A stretch of DNA of 64,000 nt, taken from Chlorobiota bacterium. Lineage in GTDB: Bacteria > Bacteroidota > Ignavibacteria > OLB7. Under the pieces are notes generated by a model. It worked only from the letters and a program-made list of their open reading frames with translations, was not told the origin of the DNA and ran no database searches. This document shows positions 35,650-43,596 of the stretch, in pieces; positions within the stretch are counted from its first letter, which is position 1; each line of letters begins with the position of its first letter. Both the position numbers and the translations under genes were made by a program. Location: the NCBI GenBank assembly GCA_016700335.1, contig CP065014.1:2145001-2209000 (forward strand). The letters are read 5' to 3'.

Positions 35650-35657
35650 TATATTTG
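35650..35657 (+). promoter_or_regulatory. Candidate -7 box of the multi-hairpin RNA
   Basis: TATATTTG is an exact TAnnTTTG, just before the G-rich non-coding stretch and 31 bases after the small hypothetical gene. A T-run stands 18-19 bases upstream in place of TTTG. Confidence 0.4.
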
Positions 35658-35660
35658 TGT

Positions 35661-35802
35661 AGGGGTATTTCTTTATATCTTTTAGGGTGGATATTTAGAA
35701 TAGACAAGGTTGCGTATTTTTAGGGTGAAGCGCAATTTCAGATCATTAAGGTATTAACTAGTACAGAGCCTGCGTTTTTGGGTGAAACGCAGGCTTATTT
35801 TT
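35661..35802 (+). ncRNA. Candidate small RNA with three hairpins sharing a GGGUG loop
   Basis: This stretch of about 140 bases has no open frame, is G-richer than its surroundings, and lies between a -7 box and an intrinsic terminator. Three hairpins follow one another. The first is 35675-35694 (stem ATATC/GATAT, loop TTTTAGGGTG). The second is 35710-35735 (stem TTGCGT/GCGCAA, loop ATTTTTAGGGTGAA). The third is the terminator 35767-35795 (GCCTGCGTTT stem, loop TTGGGTG). Each has a U-run and GGGUG in or at its loop. A further TAGGGG stands at the 5' end. No known RNA family was recognised. It could also be the 3' end of the upstream transcript. Confidence 0.5.
35767..35802 (+). terminator. Intrinsic terminator of the candidate RNA or bchI-like unit
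   Basis: A perfect 11-bp GC-containing stem (35767-35777 with 35785-35795, loop 7) is followed by TATTTTTTT on the plus strand. Confidence 0.9.
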
Positions 35803-35821
35803 TTGCTAAAATTTAACAAAA

Positions 35822-35857
35822 AAAAGCGTTTCAACTTAATTATGTTGAAACGCTTTT
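35822..35857 (-). terminator. Intrinsic terminator of the TSP3-OmpA gene
   Basis: A perfect 14-bp stem (35822-35835 with 35844-35857, loop 8) is followed on the minus strand by eight T. It lies about 40 bases after the OmpA stop and shares GCGTTT/AAACGC with the convergent plus-strand terminator. Confidence 0.9.
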
Positions 35858-35899
35858 ATAATATTTTGATGTAATTAAAATTAAATATTAAACTCTAAT

Positions 35900-36892
35900 T
35901 TATTGTTTAATAAATTCAGGGCAATCAGTTTGAACAGCTACAGTTATTCTTCTATTTTTCTTTCTTAAAATTTCTAACTCTTCTTGATTCATGCCCTTTG
36001 CTTGTTTAGAATTTGGTATTGGTTCTTGAACTGCATTAACTTTGCTTCCATATCCTTTAGTTCCAACAATTTTTTCTGGTGCAACCCCATTATCGATAAG
36101 CCATTTTTTTGTAGCTTTTGCTCTAATATCACTTAACCTTTGATTATTTTTTTCATTACCTTCACGAGAAGCGTGACCTTCAACAACTACTCTAATTTCT
36201 GGGCATTGATCTAGATATTCTTTCATTTTGCGTAACTCAGCTTCTGTTTCATTCATCTCCAAGTTGAATTTATCTGTATTCTTATAGAAGAATACATTTT
36301 GGAAATCAAGTTTCTTTTTAAACTTACCTTTTGGTGGTGGTATTGGTGAAGAAGGACAACCTTGTTTTTCTTTAACTCCTTTAACCAATGGACACTTGTC
36401 TTGACCATCAATAACTCCATCACCGTCTGTATCAGGATTTAAAGGATTTGTTTTTGTAATAGACAATTCCTCAGCATCTGTTAACCCATCTCCATCTGTA
36501 TCTGGCTTAGTAGGATCAGTTTTATATTTTTTTACCTCGTCGCCATCTGGTAATCCTTCTCCATCTGTATCAACTTTTCTAGGATTAGTTTTATAGATTT
36601 TAACTTCTTCTGGATCTGTTAACCCATCTCCATCAGTATCAGGATTTAGTGGATCTGTATTAAATACACATTCCTTTCTAGTGTTACTAACTTCTTTGTC
36701 ATTTGTTACTATTTGCCTTCCTTGAGCAGGTCGAATTGTAGATGTTGATGTAGAACCATCTGGATTTTTAGCAACAGTTGTTGTTGTCTGTGGTTGTTGA
36801 GAATAAGCTGAATAGCTTACAAAAACAAGTGATACAAACAATACTAATGGTTGAGTTAAAAATCTTTTAATTTTAAAATTCTTAATGGACAT
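35900..36892 (-). CDS. OmpA family protein with thrombospondin type 3 repeats
   Basis: The 330-residue product has a signal sequence (hydrophobic about 13-30, SAYSQ). Calcium-binding TSP3-type repeats of the form NPDTDGDGLTDPEE occur four times at about 75-170; one is altered to VDTDGEGLPDGDE. The C-terminal OmpA domain (about 195-330) shows VFFYKNTDKFNLEM, VVVEGHASREG, NQRLSDIRAKATKKWLIDNGV and KNRRITVAV, and would anchor the cell wall peptidoglycan. There is no barrel domain, so it is a periplasmic or outer-membrane-associated linker. It is a single gene with its own terminator. Confidence 0.92.
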   Translation of the reverse strand: MSIKNFKIKRFLTQPLVLFVSLVFVSYSAYSQQPQTTTTVAKNPDGSTSTSTIRPAQGRQIVTNDKEVSNTRKECVFNTDPLNPDTDGDGLTDPEEVKIYKTNPRKVDTDGEGLPDGDEVKKYKTDPTKPDTDGDGLTDAEELSITKTNPLNPDTDGDGVIDGQDKCPLVKGVKEKQGCPSSPIPPPKGKFKKKLDFQNVFFYKNTDKFNLEMNETEAELRKMKEYLDQCPEIRVVVEGHASREGNEKNNQRLSDIRAKATKKWLIDNGVAPEKIVGTKGYGSKVNAVQEPIPNSKQAKGMNQEELEILRKKNRRITVAVQTDCPEFIKQ

Positions 36893-37104
36893 TGAAATAA
36901 AAATTTATTATTTTTGTATTGTATTTTCTCTTCTGTATTAAATTAGTTTCAATATTAATTCAATTTATTTGTAATAACAATTAGATATTCGTTAATAATT
37001 GTATCAAAAAAGAATTAACTTTAAAATAAGTGCATTGAGTTTGGAAATACAATATTAATACTCAATTAATAATAGTAGAAAATAATGTTTCAACCAATTT
37101 GATA

Positions 37105-38088
37105 TCAAATTTTTTTGATACTATGATACATTAAAGCTACTAGTTCATTAACATTTTCACCAGACACTGCTGAAATTATTAATGGTTTTTTTCTATTTAT
37201 TCTGATTTTTTCAACCTCTTTTCTTTGGTCATCATTCATAGAATCTGATTTTGTTATACAGATAATCCTTTCCTTTTCGAGCATATCTGGGTTGTATTTT
37301 TTCAACTCTTTTAACAAAATTTTGTAATCATTATTTTTATCTTCACTCAATCCATCCAATAAAAAACATAGTGCTCCACTTCTCTCTACATGCCTTAAGA
37401 ATTGATGTCCTAATCCTTTACCTTCACTTGCTCCTTCTATCAAACCAGGAATATCTGCAACGGCAAAAGATTGCCCTTCGCCAACTCTCACTATACCGAT
37501 ATTAGGGATTAGTGTTGTAAATGGATAATCAGCAATTTTAGGTTTAGCAGCAGAAATTCTTGAGATTAGAGTTGATTTACCTGCATTAGGAAAGCCTACC
37601 AAACCAATATCTGCCAACATCTTTAGTTCAAGTCTAATACTTCTAGACTCACCAAGTTTACCCTTTTCAGCATATCTAGGTGTTTGCATTGTTGATGTAG
37701 CAAAATTGCTATTACCTCTTCCTCCAAACCCACCTTTTGAAACTACAAAGACTTGGGCATGTTTATCAAAATCAGCTATTACTTGATTTGTAATAGCATC
37801 ATAAATTAATGTTCCAACTGGTAATTGAATTTCTATATCCTTTCCATTTCGTCCAGTTTTTCTTGCACCCATTCCTGGAATGCCATTTTCTGCAACATAC
37901 TCCCTTCTGTATCTAAAATCCATTAATGTTCCAATGTTAATATTTGCAATTAATATAACATCGCCACCACGTCCACCGTCACCTCCATCAGGTCCTCCTT
38001 TTGGCACATGTTTTTCTCTTCTGAAACTTATTGCTCCCCCTCCACCATTTCCTGCTTGAACTAATATATCAGCTGAATCTATAAACAT
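37105..38088 (-). CDS. obgE: Obg family GTPase
   Basis: A GTPase associated with 50S assembly and the stringent response. The 327-residue product has the Gly-rich Obg fold (VQAGNGGGGAISFRREKHVPKGGPDGGDGGRGGDV, then GFGGRGNSNFATSTMQTPRYAEKG) at residues 1-158. The G-domain follows with G1 GFPNAGKST, G2/switch PFTTLIPNIG, G3 DIPGLIEGA, G4 TKSD and G5 SAV. It lacks the extra C-terminal OCT domain of some species. It is flanked by gaps of 212 and 218 bases without other genes. Upstream, GATATTTG is one base from the -7 consensus. Confidence 0.97.
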   Translation of the reverse strand: MFIDSADILVQAGNGGGGAISFRREKHVPKGGPDGGDGGRGGDVILIANINIGTLMDFRYRREYVAENGIPGMGARKTGRNGKDIEIQLPVGTLIYDAITNQVIADFDKHAQVFVVSKGGFGGRGNSNFATSTMQTPRYAEKGKLGESRSIRLELKMLADIGLVGFPNAGKSTLISRISAAKPKIADYPFTTLIPNIGIVRVGEGQSFAVADIPGLIEGASEGKGLGHQFLRHVERSGALCFLLDGLSEDKNNDYKILLKELKKYNPDMLEKERIICITKSDSMNDDQRKEVEKIRINRKKPLIISAVSGENVNELVALMYHSIKKI

Positions 38089-38306
38089 TTTTGTTTTATT
38101 ACTTTTGGTTTAATTTTAAATTTAATCCATCATTTGGATTTCTCAAATATCTGCTATTATTACTAAAGGTAGGATAATACTAATTTAATTTACTAATATT
38201 AATTATAAATAGTTTTAATTCTTTTAAATTATTTGAAAGGTATATTTTTTTAAATTATTTTTTCGTGAATTTAATAGATAAAGAAATTGGTTAATTTATA
38301 AACTAT

Positions 38307-39701
38307 TTATTTGAACCAAGAGTAAATTGCTTTACCTAATCTTAATGGAATAAAAGAGTTTGGATCAATTCCTTGTTTTAAACAAATCAAATCAATTTTT
38401 GTTAGAGCTTCATCTAGTGTATCAGAATCTTTTAACTTATTAATAAAAATATTATATTCGTTTTCATGATTTTTAAATATCATAGCTAATGTTTTTTTAG
38501 AAATACTCTCATCTAACTCCTTAATAACTAAATTCTTTTTTGAATTTTTTAATATCTGTGAAATATCATCTTTGTCTCTTTGTGATGTATCATTATATGA
38601 ATTATTAATTTCCAAAGGGAACTTATTTTTATCAGTTTTTTCTTCATCAATCTCATTTAACAACAAGTTATCTAACAAATCGGATTGTTTTTTTTCAATA
38701 TCAATGTTAACTTTATTATCATTAACAATTTCATTATTTGGGTTAATTGTTGATGAATCATTTAAGGGAATTGAATCTTTATCAATATCGTTTATTAACT
38801 CCAATTTATTATCAACAACTTTGTTAAAGTTGTCTTCATCAATGTTTAAGCTGTTTGTTACAATGTGAGTTTTTATAACATCATTTAACTTTATATTAGA
38901 GAAGACTTCCGTAAAATCGGCTTCTGGTTCAGTATTATTTTCAATAACTTTTATAATCTCATCAATTAACTCACTCCTAGTAATTGTTTCTTTGCCGTGA
39001 TTATACATTTCTTCAAGTGGTATAACTAATTTCTGAATATTCTTATCATCAAAGAAAATTATTACAGAAGTTAAAGGTATTTGCCGTTTAGTTTTCCCAA
39101 CAAATTCAAACAATGGCTTCATTATATCTAATAACTGGTCTGCAGAACAATCAACTAAAATTTGATCATCGGTTTTTCTTAATATCCTTTCAAATTCTTG
39201 CGATGAAATATTCTCAAATGCTGGTTTTTCTTTTCTTTCTCTTTCTACCCACTCTAAAAAAACTTCTTGGAAATAATTGTAATCTGCAAATGGTTCTAGT
39301 CTTAAAATTACCTCATCTATAGGCTTTATAGGCTCTCCACGAAATATAAACCATTTTAATGTTGTTTGAGGTCTGCATAAATAATTAAAAGTAATTTTAA
39401 CAGAAGTATCTAAAATCTTATCAAACTCTTCCCTATTAAAATTACAATATCTAAGTTTAAGTTTATCTAAATAATCCATTAATGATGCAACTTCTGGGTT
39501 TGTAAAGTCATATCTTTTATTTGTAAAATTTTCAATTGATTCTTGGTAAAGCCAATATTTAACTTCATTTTCAAAAAACTTTTTAAATCTATTTTCTATA
39601 TTATCATTTTGCAATATCTCTTTTAAAGAAATACTATTTTTATTTGAATCAAACTCAGAATTTACTTGAGATATATTAAACGAAATTTCTTGTTCGAACA
39701 T
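38307..39701 (-). CDS. Unknown cytoplasmic protein, 464 residues
   Basis: No signal peptide, membrane segment or known motif is seen. The N-terminal 260 residues look folded and mixed helix/strand (FFENEVKYWLYQESIENFTNKRYDF, TLKWFIFRGEPIKPIDEVILRLEPFADYNYF, VDCSADQLLDIM, SVIIFFDDKNIQKLVIPLEEMY). Residues about 265-390 are acidic, Asn/Asp/Ser-rich and probably disordered. A final 70-residue helical piece (KTLAMIFKNHENEYNIFINKLKDSDTLDEAL) closes the protein. The gene stands alone between obgE and a divergent surface protein gene. I do not recognise a family; codon use matches the neighbours. Confidence 0.7.
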   Translation of the reverse strand: MFEQEISFNISQVNSEFDSNKNSISLKEILQNDNIENRFKKFFENEVKYWLYQESIENFTNKRYDFTNPEVASLMDYLDKLKLRYCNFNREEFDKILDTSVKITFNYLCRPQTTLKWFIFRGEPIKPIDEVILRLEPFADYNYFQEVFLEWVERERKEKPAFENISSQEFERILRKTDDQILVDCSADQLLDIMKPLFEFVGKTKRQIPLTSVIIFFDDKNIQKLVIPLEEMYNHGKETITRSELIDEIIKVIENNTEPEADFTEVFSNIKLNDVIKTHIVTNSLNIDEDNFNKVVDNKLELINDIDKDSIPLNDSSTINPNNEIVNDNKVNIDIEKKQSDLLDNLLLNEIDEEKTDKNKFPLEINNSYNDTSQRDKDDISQILKNSKKNLVIKELDESISKKTLAMIFKNHENEYNIFINKLKDSDTLDEALTKIDLICLKQGIDPNSFIPLRLGKAIYSWFK

Positions 39702-39881
39702 ATTTTTGAATGATTGAAAGTAACTTTATAGGTAATTTATGTGTCAGTAATTTTTAATTTATTAATATAATTTGAAAATAAATTCGCAAATTTGAAATCG
39801 TAATTTTATATTACTAGCAAAATTATAAATTTTATATCAATTTAACTTTATTTTAACTTTCTTTTCAACAAATCCAATTTA

Positions 39882-42800
39882 ATGATTATACATAAAATAT
39901 TCTTAAAAATTGTACTACTTGTCTCATTTATAATTCCATTAAAGGTGTTATTTGCTCAACAATCAATTGAGGAAAAAGATGATCCTGGTTCTAGAATAAA
40001 GTATTATTACGAATTGAGATCTTATCCATATGATAAAATTCCACAAGGAGCACGCAGAAAAGCACTAGAGTTAGAAAAAAATTCTATTCCAACTTTTAGT
40101 CAATTAAATGAAAAAAGAAATAGTTTGCAATCCATTAAAACTTGGAAATGTATAGGTCCATATGAAGTTGGAGGTAGAGTTAACGCTATAGCAGTTCATC
40201 CAACTGATGGGAAAACAATTTGGTGTGCAACCGCAGATGGAGGAGTTTGGAAATCAACTAACAGGGGTGATAATTGGTCACCTCAAATGCAGAATGAAAA
40301 TGCAATTTCAATGGGCTCTATAGCTTGTTCTAAAAGCAATCCAGATATATTATACGCTGGAACTGGTGAACAAACATCTAATATTGATGCATATGAAGGA
40401 GCAGGACTTTTTAAATCTATAGATGGAGGCAACTCTTGGCAATTAGTTGGATTAACTACTTTAGGAGCAATTTCGAAAGTTATAATTAATCCTACTGATC
40501 CTAATAAAATTTATGTTGCTTCAACAAAAAATAATGGTGGTGTTTATAAATCAGATAATTCTGGTTTAACATTTACAAAAATTTATGGTGAACCGAGTGG
40601 TGACGTTATAGCTAACCCTAAAGATTGGAATGAGATTTGGATTGCTTCTTTTTCTAAAGGTGTATTCTATTCTAATAATGGTGGCTCAACACTTGAAGAA
40701 AGAAGAATTGGAATTGGGAGTGATGGTGAAACTCTTGGTAGAATTTCTTTAGCAATTCCTAATGATGCAAGTATTGTATATGCTGTTAGCTATGAATCTA
40801 AAGGAACAGATGGAAAGTATAGTTATATTTATTCCACAGTAAATAAGGGTAAAGAATGGCAAAAAATATATTCTGGAGGGAACTTTATGGGCGAGCAAGG
40901 CTGGTATAATAATTGCATATCTGTAAAACCTGATAATCCTAAAATTTTAATTGCTGGTGGTCAAACTAGCATGGTTAGGTCTATTGATGGAGGAAAAAAT
41001 TGGAATACAACCGGTAGTGGAGTTCATGCTGATCATCATTGTTATGAGTTTGACCCTTTAAATACTAATATTTTGTATCATGGAAACGATGGTGGAATGT
41101 ATAGAAGTGAAAATGCAGGTGAAGGATTTAGTGAAAAAAATAATTTGTTAGCTATTACACAATTTTATGGTATTTGTATTGATCAAAAAGCAAATGGAAT
41201 TACTTATGGTGGAACTCAAGATAATGGCACTGTCAAAAATTTTTCTGTCAATGCAGCTGAAATATATGGGGGTGATGGGTTTTATGTTGCAATAGACCCT
41301 AAGAATTCAAATATACTTTATGTAGAAAATCCATTTGGTGCAATAGTAAGAGTTAACCTTCAGACTGGAGAACGCAAAGGATTATCATCTGGGCTTTCTG
41401 CTGCTACTCAAGATTATGCTAATTGGTCAGCACCATTATTAGTTGATCCAATTGACAATAAAAAAATATTTAGCGGAAGAGAAAAAGTATATATTTCTTT
41501 AAATAGTGGTGATGATTGGATTGCTGCCTCACCAGTTATTAGGAGTAATGGAAAGGTTTCAGCAATTGGCATTTCATCTTTAGATAATAATATTATAGTT
41601 GCTGGAGCTAATAATGGAGCTGTTATAATCACAAAAGATGGGGGCGAGTCTTGGTCTGAAATCACTTTCAAATCTGGTATGCCAAATAGAGCAATAAATG
41701 ATTTTTCAATGTCAAATAAGAATAAGAATTTAATTCTTATGTCATGTTCTGGATTTTTCACTGGTCATATTTACAAATCATCAGATCTAGGTGAATCTTG
41801 GCAAGATATTTCAAAAGGTTTACCAGATATTCCTGTTACAGCAATTACAACAGATTTAGATGATGAGAATATTATTTATGCTGGTACTGATATTGGAATG
41901 TACATAACGGTTGATGGTGGGAAAACTTGGGCATCTTTTAATGAAGGTTTACCTAGGGTTGGGGTTGTTGATCTAGAAATTTATAAGAATACTAAAACTC
42001 TAAGAATGGCTTCACATGGCCGTTCTATGTGGGAGATTGAACTTGAAAAATCTCAAACAACACCTGAAGTTGTTAAGCCAACAGGTGGTGAAGTTTGGAT
42101 GGGTGGCATTCCGCAGTTAATTTCTTGGAATGGTTTTGTTGGCTCAACTTCTGTTAAATTAGAATACTCTTTAGATAATGGAGTTAAATGGGTTGAAATT
42201 GCAAAGAACGTTGGTGGAAATGATTTAAGATGGAATGTCCCAAATTATGAAAGTGAGTTTACAAGAATTAGAGTAACATCTGAGCAAGTTACTGAACAAA
42301 CAGCCACAAGTAGATCATTTACATTGACTAAATTCAAACAAGGTGGCGTTATTGCTTCAGCTGGTAAGCCAATGATAACTTATGGGATAGGGTTTGATGG
42401 AGAATATTTGTATACTACAGATTTTGCAAGCAATTTAATGCTGAAACTTGATCCAAATAATTTTGAAACTAAAGAAGAAATTAAAATTAAAGGGGCTGCT
42501 AATGTAGATAGTCTGTTTACTGATTTGGCTTATTTTCCTGATAGGAAATCATTCTTTGTTCACAAATTGCAAAGTACTACTGTTGCTTCTAAAGGCTGGC
42601 TTTATGAAATGGATTTAAAAGGAAATATTAAAAAATCTTACAGATCTAATTGTGATTACCCAATTGGTTTGGCTTGGTTAGGTGACAATACTGATACTCC
42701 TTATCTACTTGCTTCAGATAGAAATGGTAAACAAGAAATTTATTTGTTAGACCCAGATAATGGGAATTTAATTGTTACTCTTCCAAGATTAAAAATTGTA

Positions 42801-43379
42801 GAAAATGGACCTAGGGGTGCGTGTTCTTCTCCTTTTAATAAGAACATTTTCTATCAAGTTATTACAGATTTTACAGGTGGTTCTTTACAAAAAACAACAG
42901 CTGAAGAACTTTCAGTTGAAGATGGTACTAATAAAGGATGTATTATTTCTTTAGATAATATTGGATCAAATATTAATGCTCGAGGAATTGAATTTGATCC
43001 TCGTGATAAAAACTTTTGGATTTCAGATTATAGCGGAAATATTTATAAAGTTATTAGTTGTGATAGTAAACCTATTGGTGGAGTTGAATACTCTAATATT
43101 AAAAATATACCTAAAGATGTTAAATTATTTCAAAACAATCCAAATCCATTTGCAAATAACACAAACATTTCTTTTGAAATTCCAAACTCAATGCAATGTA
43201 AAGTTATAGTTAGTAATTTGAATGGGAAGTTAATTTCAATTGTTTCAAATAAAAAATTTGAAAAAGGTATTCATAATTTAATTTTTGATTCTATCGGAAT
43301 TCCTTCTGGTAATTATACCTATTCAATAATTTTTGAAAATGGCTCAATGATTACCAAAAATATGATTTACATAAAGTAA
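39882..43379 (+). CDS. Large T9SS-secreted protein with BNR/sortilin-type beta-propeller
   Basis: The 1165-residue product has a signal peptide (ends LKVLFAQ) and a short linker. A propeller follows with many Asp-box/BNR repeats of the form SxDxGxxW (KSTNRGDNWSPQM, KSIDGGNSWQLV, RSIDGGKNWNTTG, ITKDGGESWSEI, KSSDLGESWQDI, ITVDGGKTWASF) at about 80-715, as in VPS10/sortilin and some xyloglucanases. Next is a beta-sandwich (GGEVWMGGIPQLISWNG), a second propeller-like part, and the type A sorting domain at the end (LFQNNPNPFANNTNISFEI to MIYIK). It is a likely T9SS cargo on or outside the cell. No catalytic residues are identified. Confidence 0.87.
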   Translation: MIIHKIFLKIVLLVSFIIPLKVLFAQQSIEEKDDPGSRIKYYYELRSYPYDKIPQGARRKALELEKNSIPTFSQLNEKRNSLQSIKTWKCIGPYEVGGRVNAIAVHPTDGKTIWCATADGGVWKSTNRGDNWSPQMQNENAISMGSIACSKSNPDILYAGTGEQTSNIDAYEGAGLFKSIDGGNSWQLVGLTTLGAISKVIINPTDPNKIYVASTKNNGGVYKSDNSGLTFTKIYGEPSGDVIANPKDWNEIWIASFSKGVFYSNNGGSTLEERRIGIGSDGETLGRISLAIPNDASIVYAVSYESKGTDGKYSYIYSTVNKGKEWQKIYSGGNFMGEQGWYNNCISVKPDNPKILIAGGQTSMVRSIDGGKNWNTTGSGVHADHHCYEFDPLNTNILYHGNDGGMYRSENAGEGFSEKNNLLAITQFYGICIDQKANGITYGGTQDNGTVKNFSVNAAEIYGGDGFYVAIDPKNSNILYVENPFGAIVRVNLQTGERKGLSSGLSAATQDYANWSAPLLVDPIDNKKIFSGREKVYISLNSGDDWIAASPVIRSNGKVSAIGISSLDNNIIVAGANNGAVIITKDGGESWSEITFKSGMPNRAINDFSMSNKNKNLILMSCSGFFTGHIYKSSDLGESWQDISKGLPDIPVTAITTDLDDENIIYAGTDIGMYITVDGGKTWASFNEGLPRVGVVDLEIYKNTKTLRMASHGRSMWEIELEKSQTTPEVVKPTGGEVWMGGIPQLISWNGFVGSTSVKLEYSLDNGVKWVEIAKNVGGNDLRWNVPNYESEFTRIRVTSEQVTEQTATSRSFTLTKFKQGGVIASAGKPMITYGIGFDGEYLYTTDFASNLMLKLDPNNFETKEEIKIKGAANVDSLFTDLAYFPDRKSFFVHKLQSTTVASKGWLYEMDLKGNIKKSYRSNCDYPIGLAWLGDNTDTPYLLASDRNGKQEIYLLDPDNGNLIVTLPRLKIVENGPRGACSSPFNKNIFYQVITDFTGGSLQKTTAEELSVEDGTNKGCIISLDNIGSNINARGIEFDPRDKNFWISDYSGNIYKVISCDSKPIGGVEYSNIKNIPKDVKLFQNNPNPFANNTNISFEIPNSMQCKVIVSNLNGKLISIVSNKKFEKGIHNLIFDSIGIPSGNYTYSIIFENGSMITKNMIYIK

Positions 43380-43405
43380 ATTTAGTTTATTCAAACTTTT
43401 GCAAT

Positions 43406-43443
43406 AAAAACCCCTTGAAGTCAGTTTACTTTAAGGGGTTTTT
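43406..43443 (+). terminator. Intrinsic terminator of the BNR protein gene
   Basis: An 11-bp stem (43406-43416 with 43433-43443, CCCC/GGGG core) has an extra inner AAGT/ACTT pairing and is followed by TATTTTAT. It lies 27 bases after the stop. Confidence 0.9.
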
Positions 43444-43538
43444 ATTTTATATTCTCAAAATTTCACTAATTTAATTTTACCTCAATTTTATAATTTTATT
43501 TTTTTACAGATAAAACCATACTTTTAAAACCCCTTTCT

Positions 43539-43546
43539 TATTTTTG
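43539..43546 (+). promoter_or_regulatory. Candidate -7 box of purL
   Basis: TATTTTTG matches TAnnTTTG, 50 bases before the purL ATG. No TTTG stands at -33, and no purine riboswitch is visible in the leader. Confidence 0.4.
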
Positions 43547-43596
43547 CAAATACAAATTAAATTCAAAAATTTTCCTACCGATTATATAATTTTTAT

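Noticed and set aside
35822..35857. Second hairpin as part of the candidate small RNA
   Set aside because: Its long T-run is on the minus strand, so it is the OmpA gene's terminator, and the plus-strand transcript should already end at about 35802.
41414..41761. 115-residue minus-strand frame
   Set aside because: It lies inside the beta-propeller of the BNR protein, whose Asp-box repeats prove the plus-strand frame.
43547..43596. Purine riboswitch in the purL leader
   Set aside because: The leader is about 45 bases, AT-rich, and has no three-way junction or conserved loop sequences.
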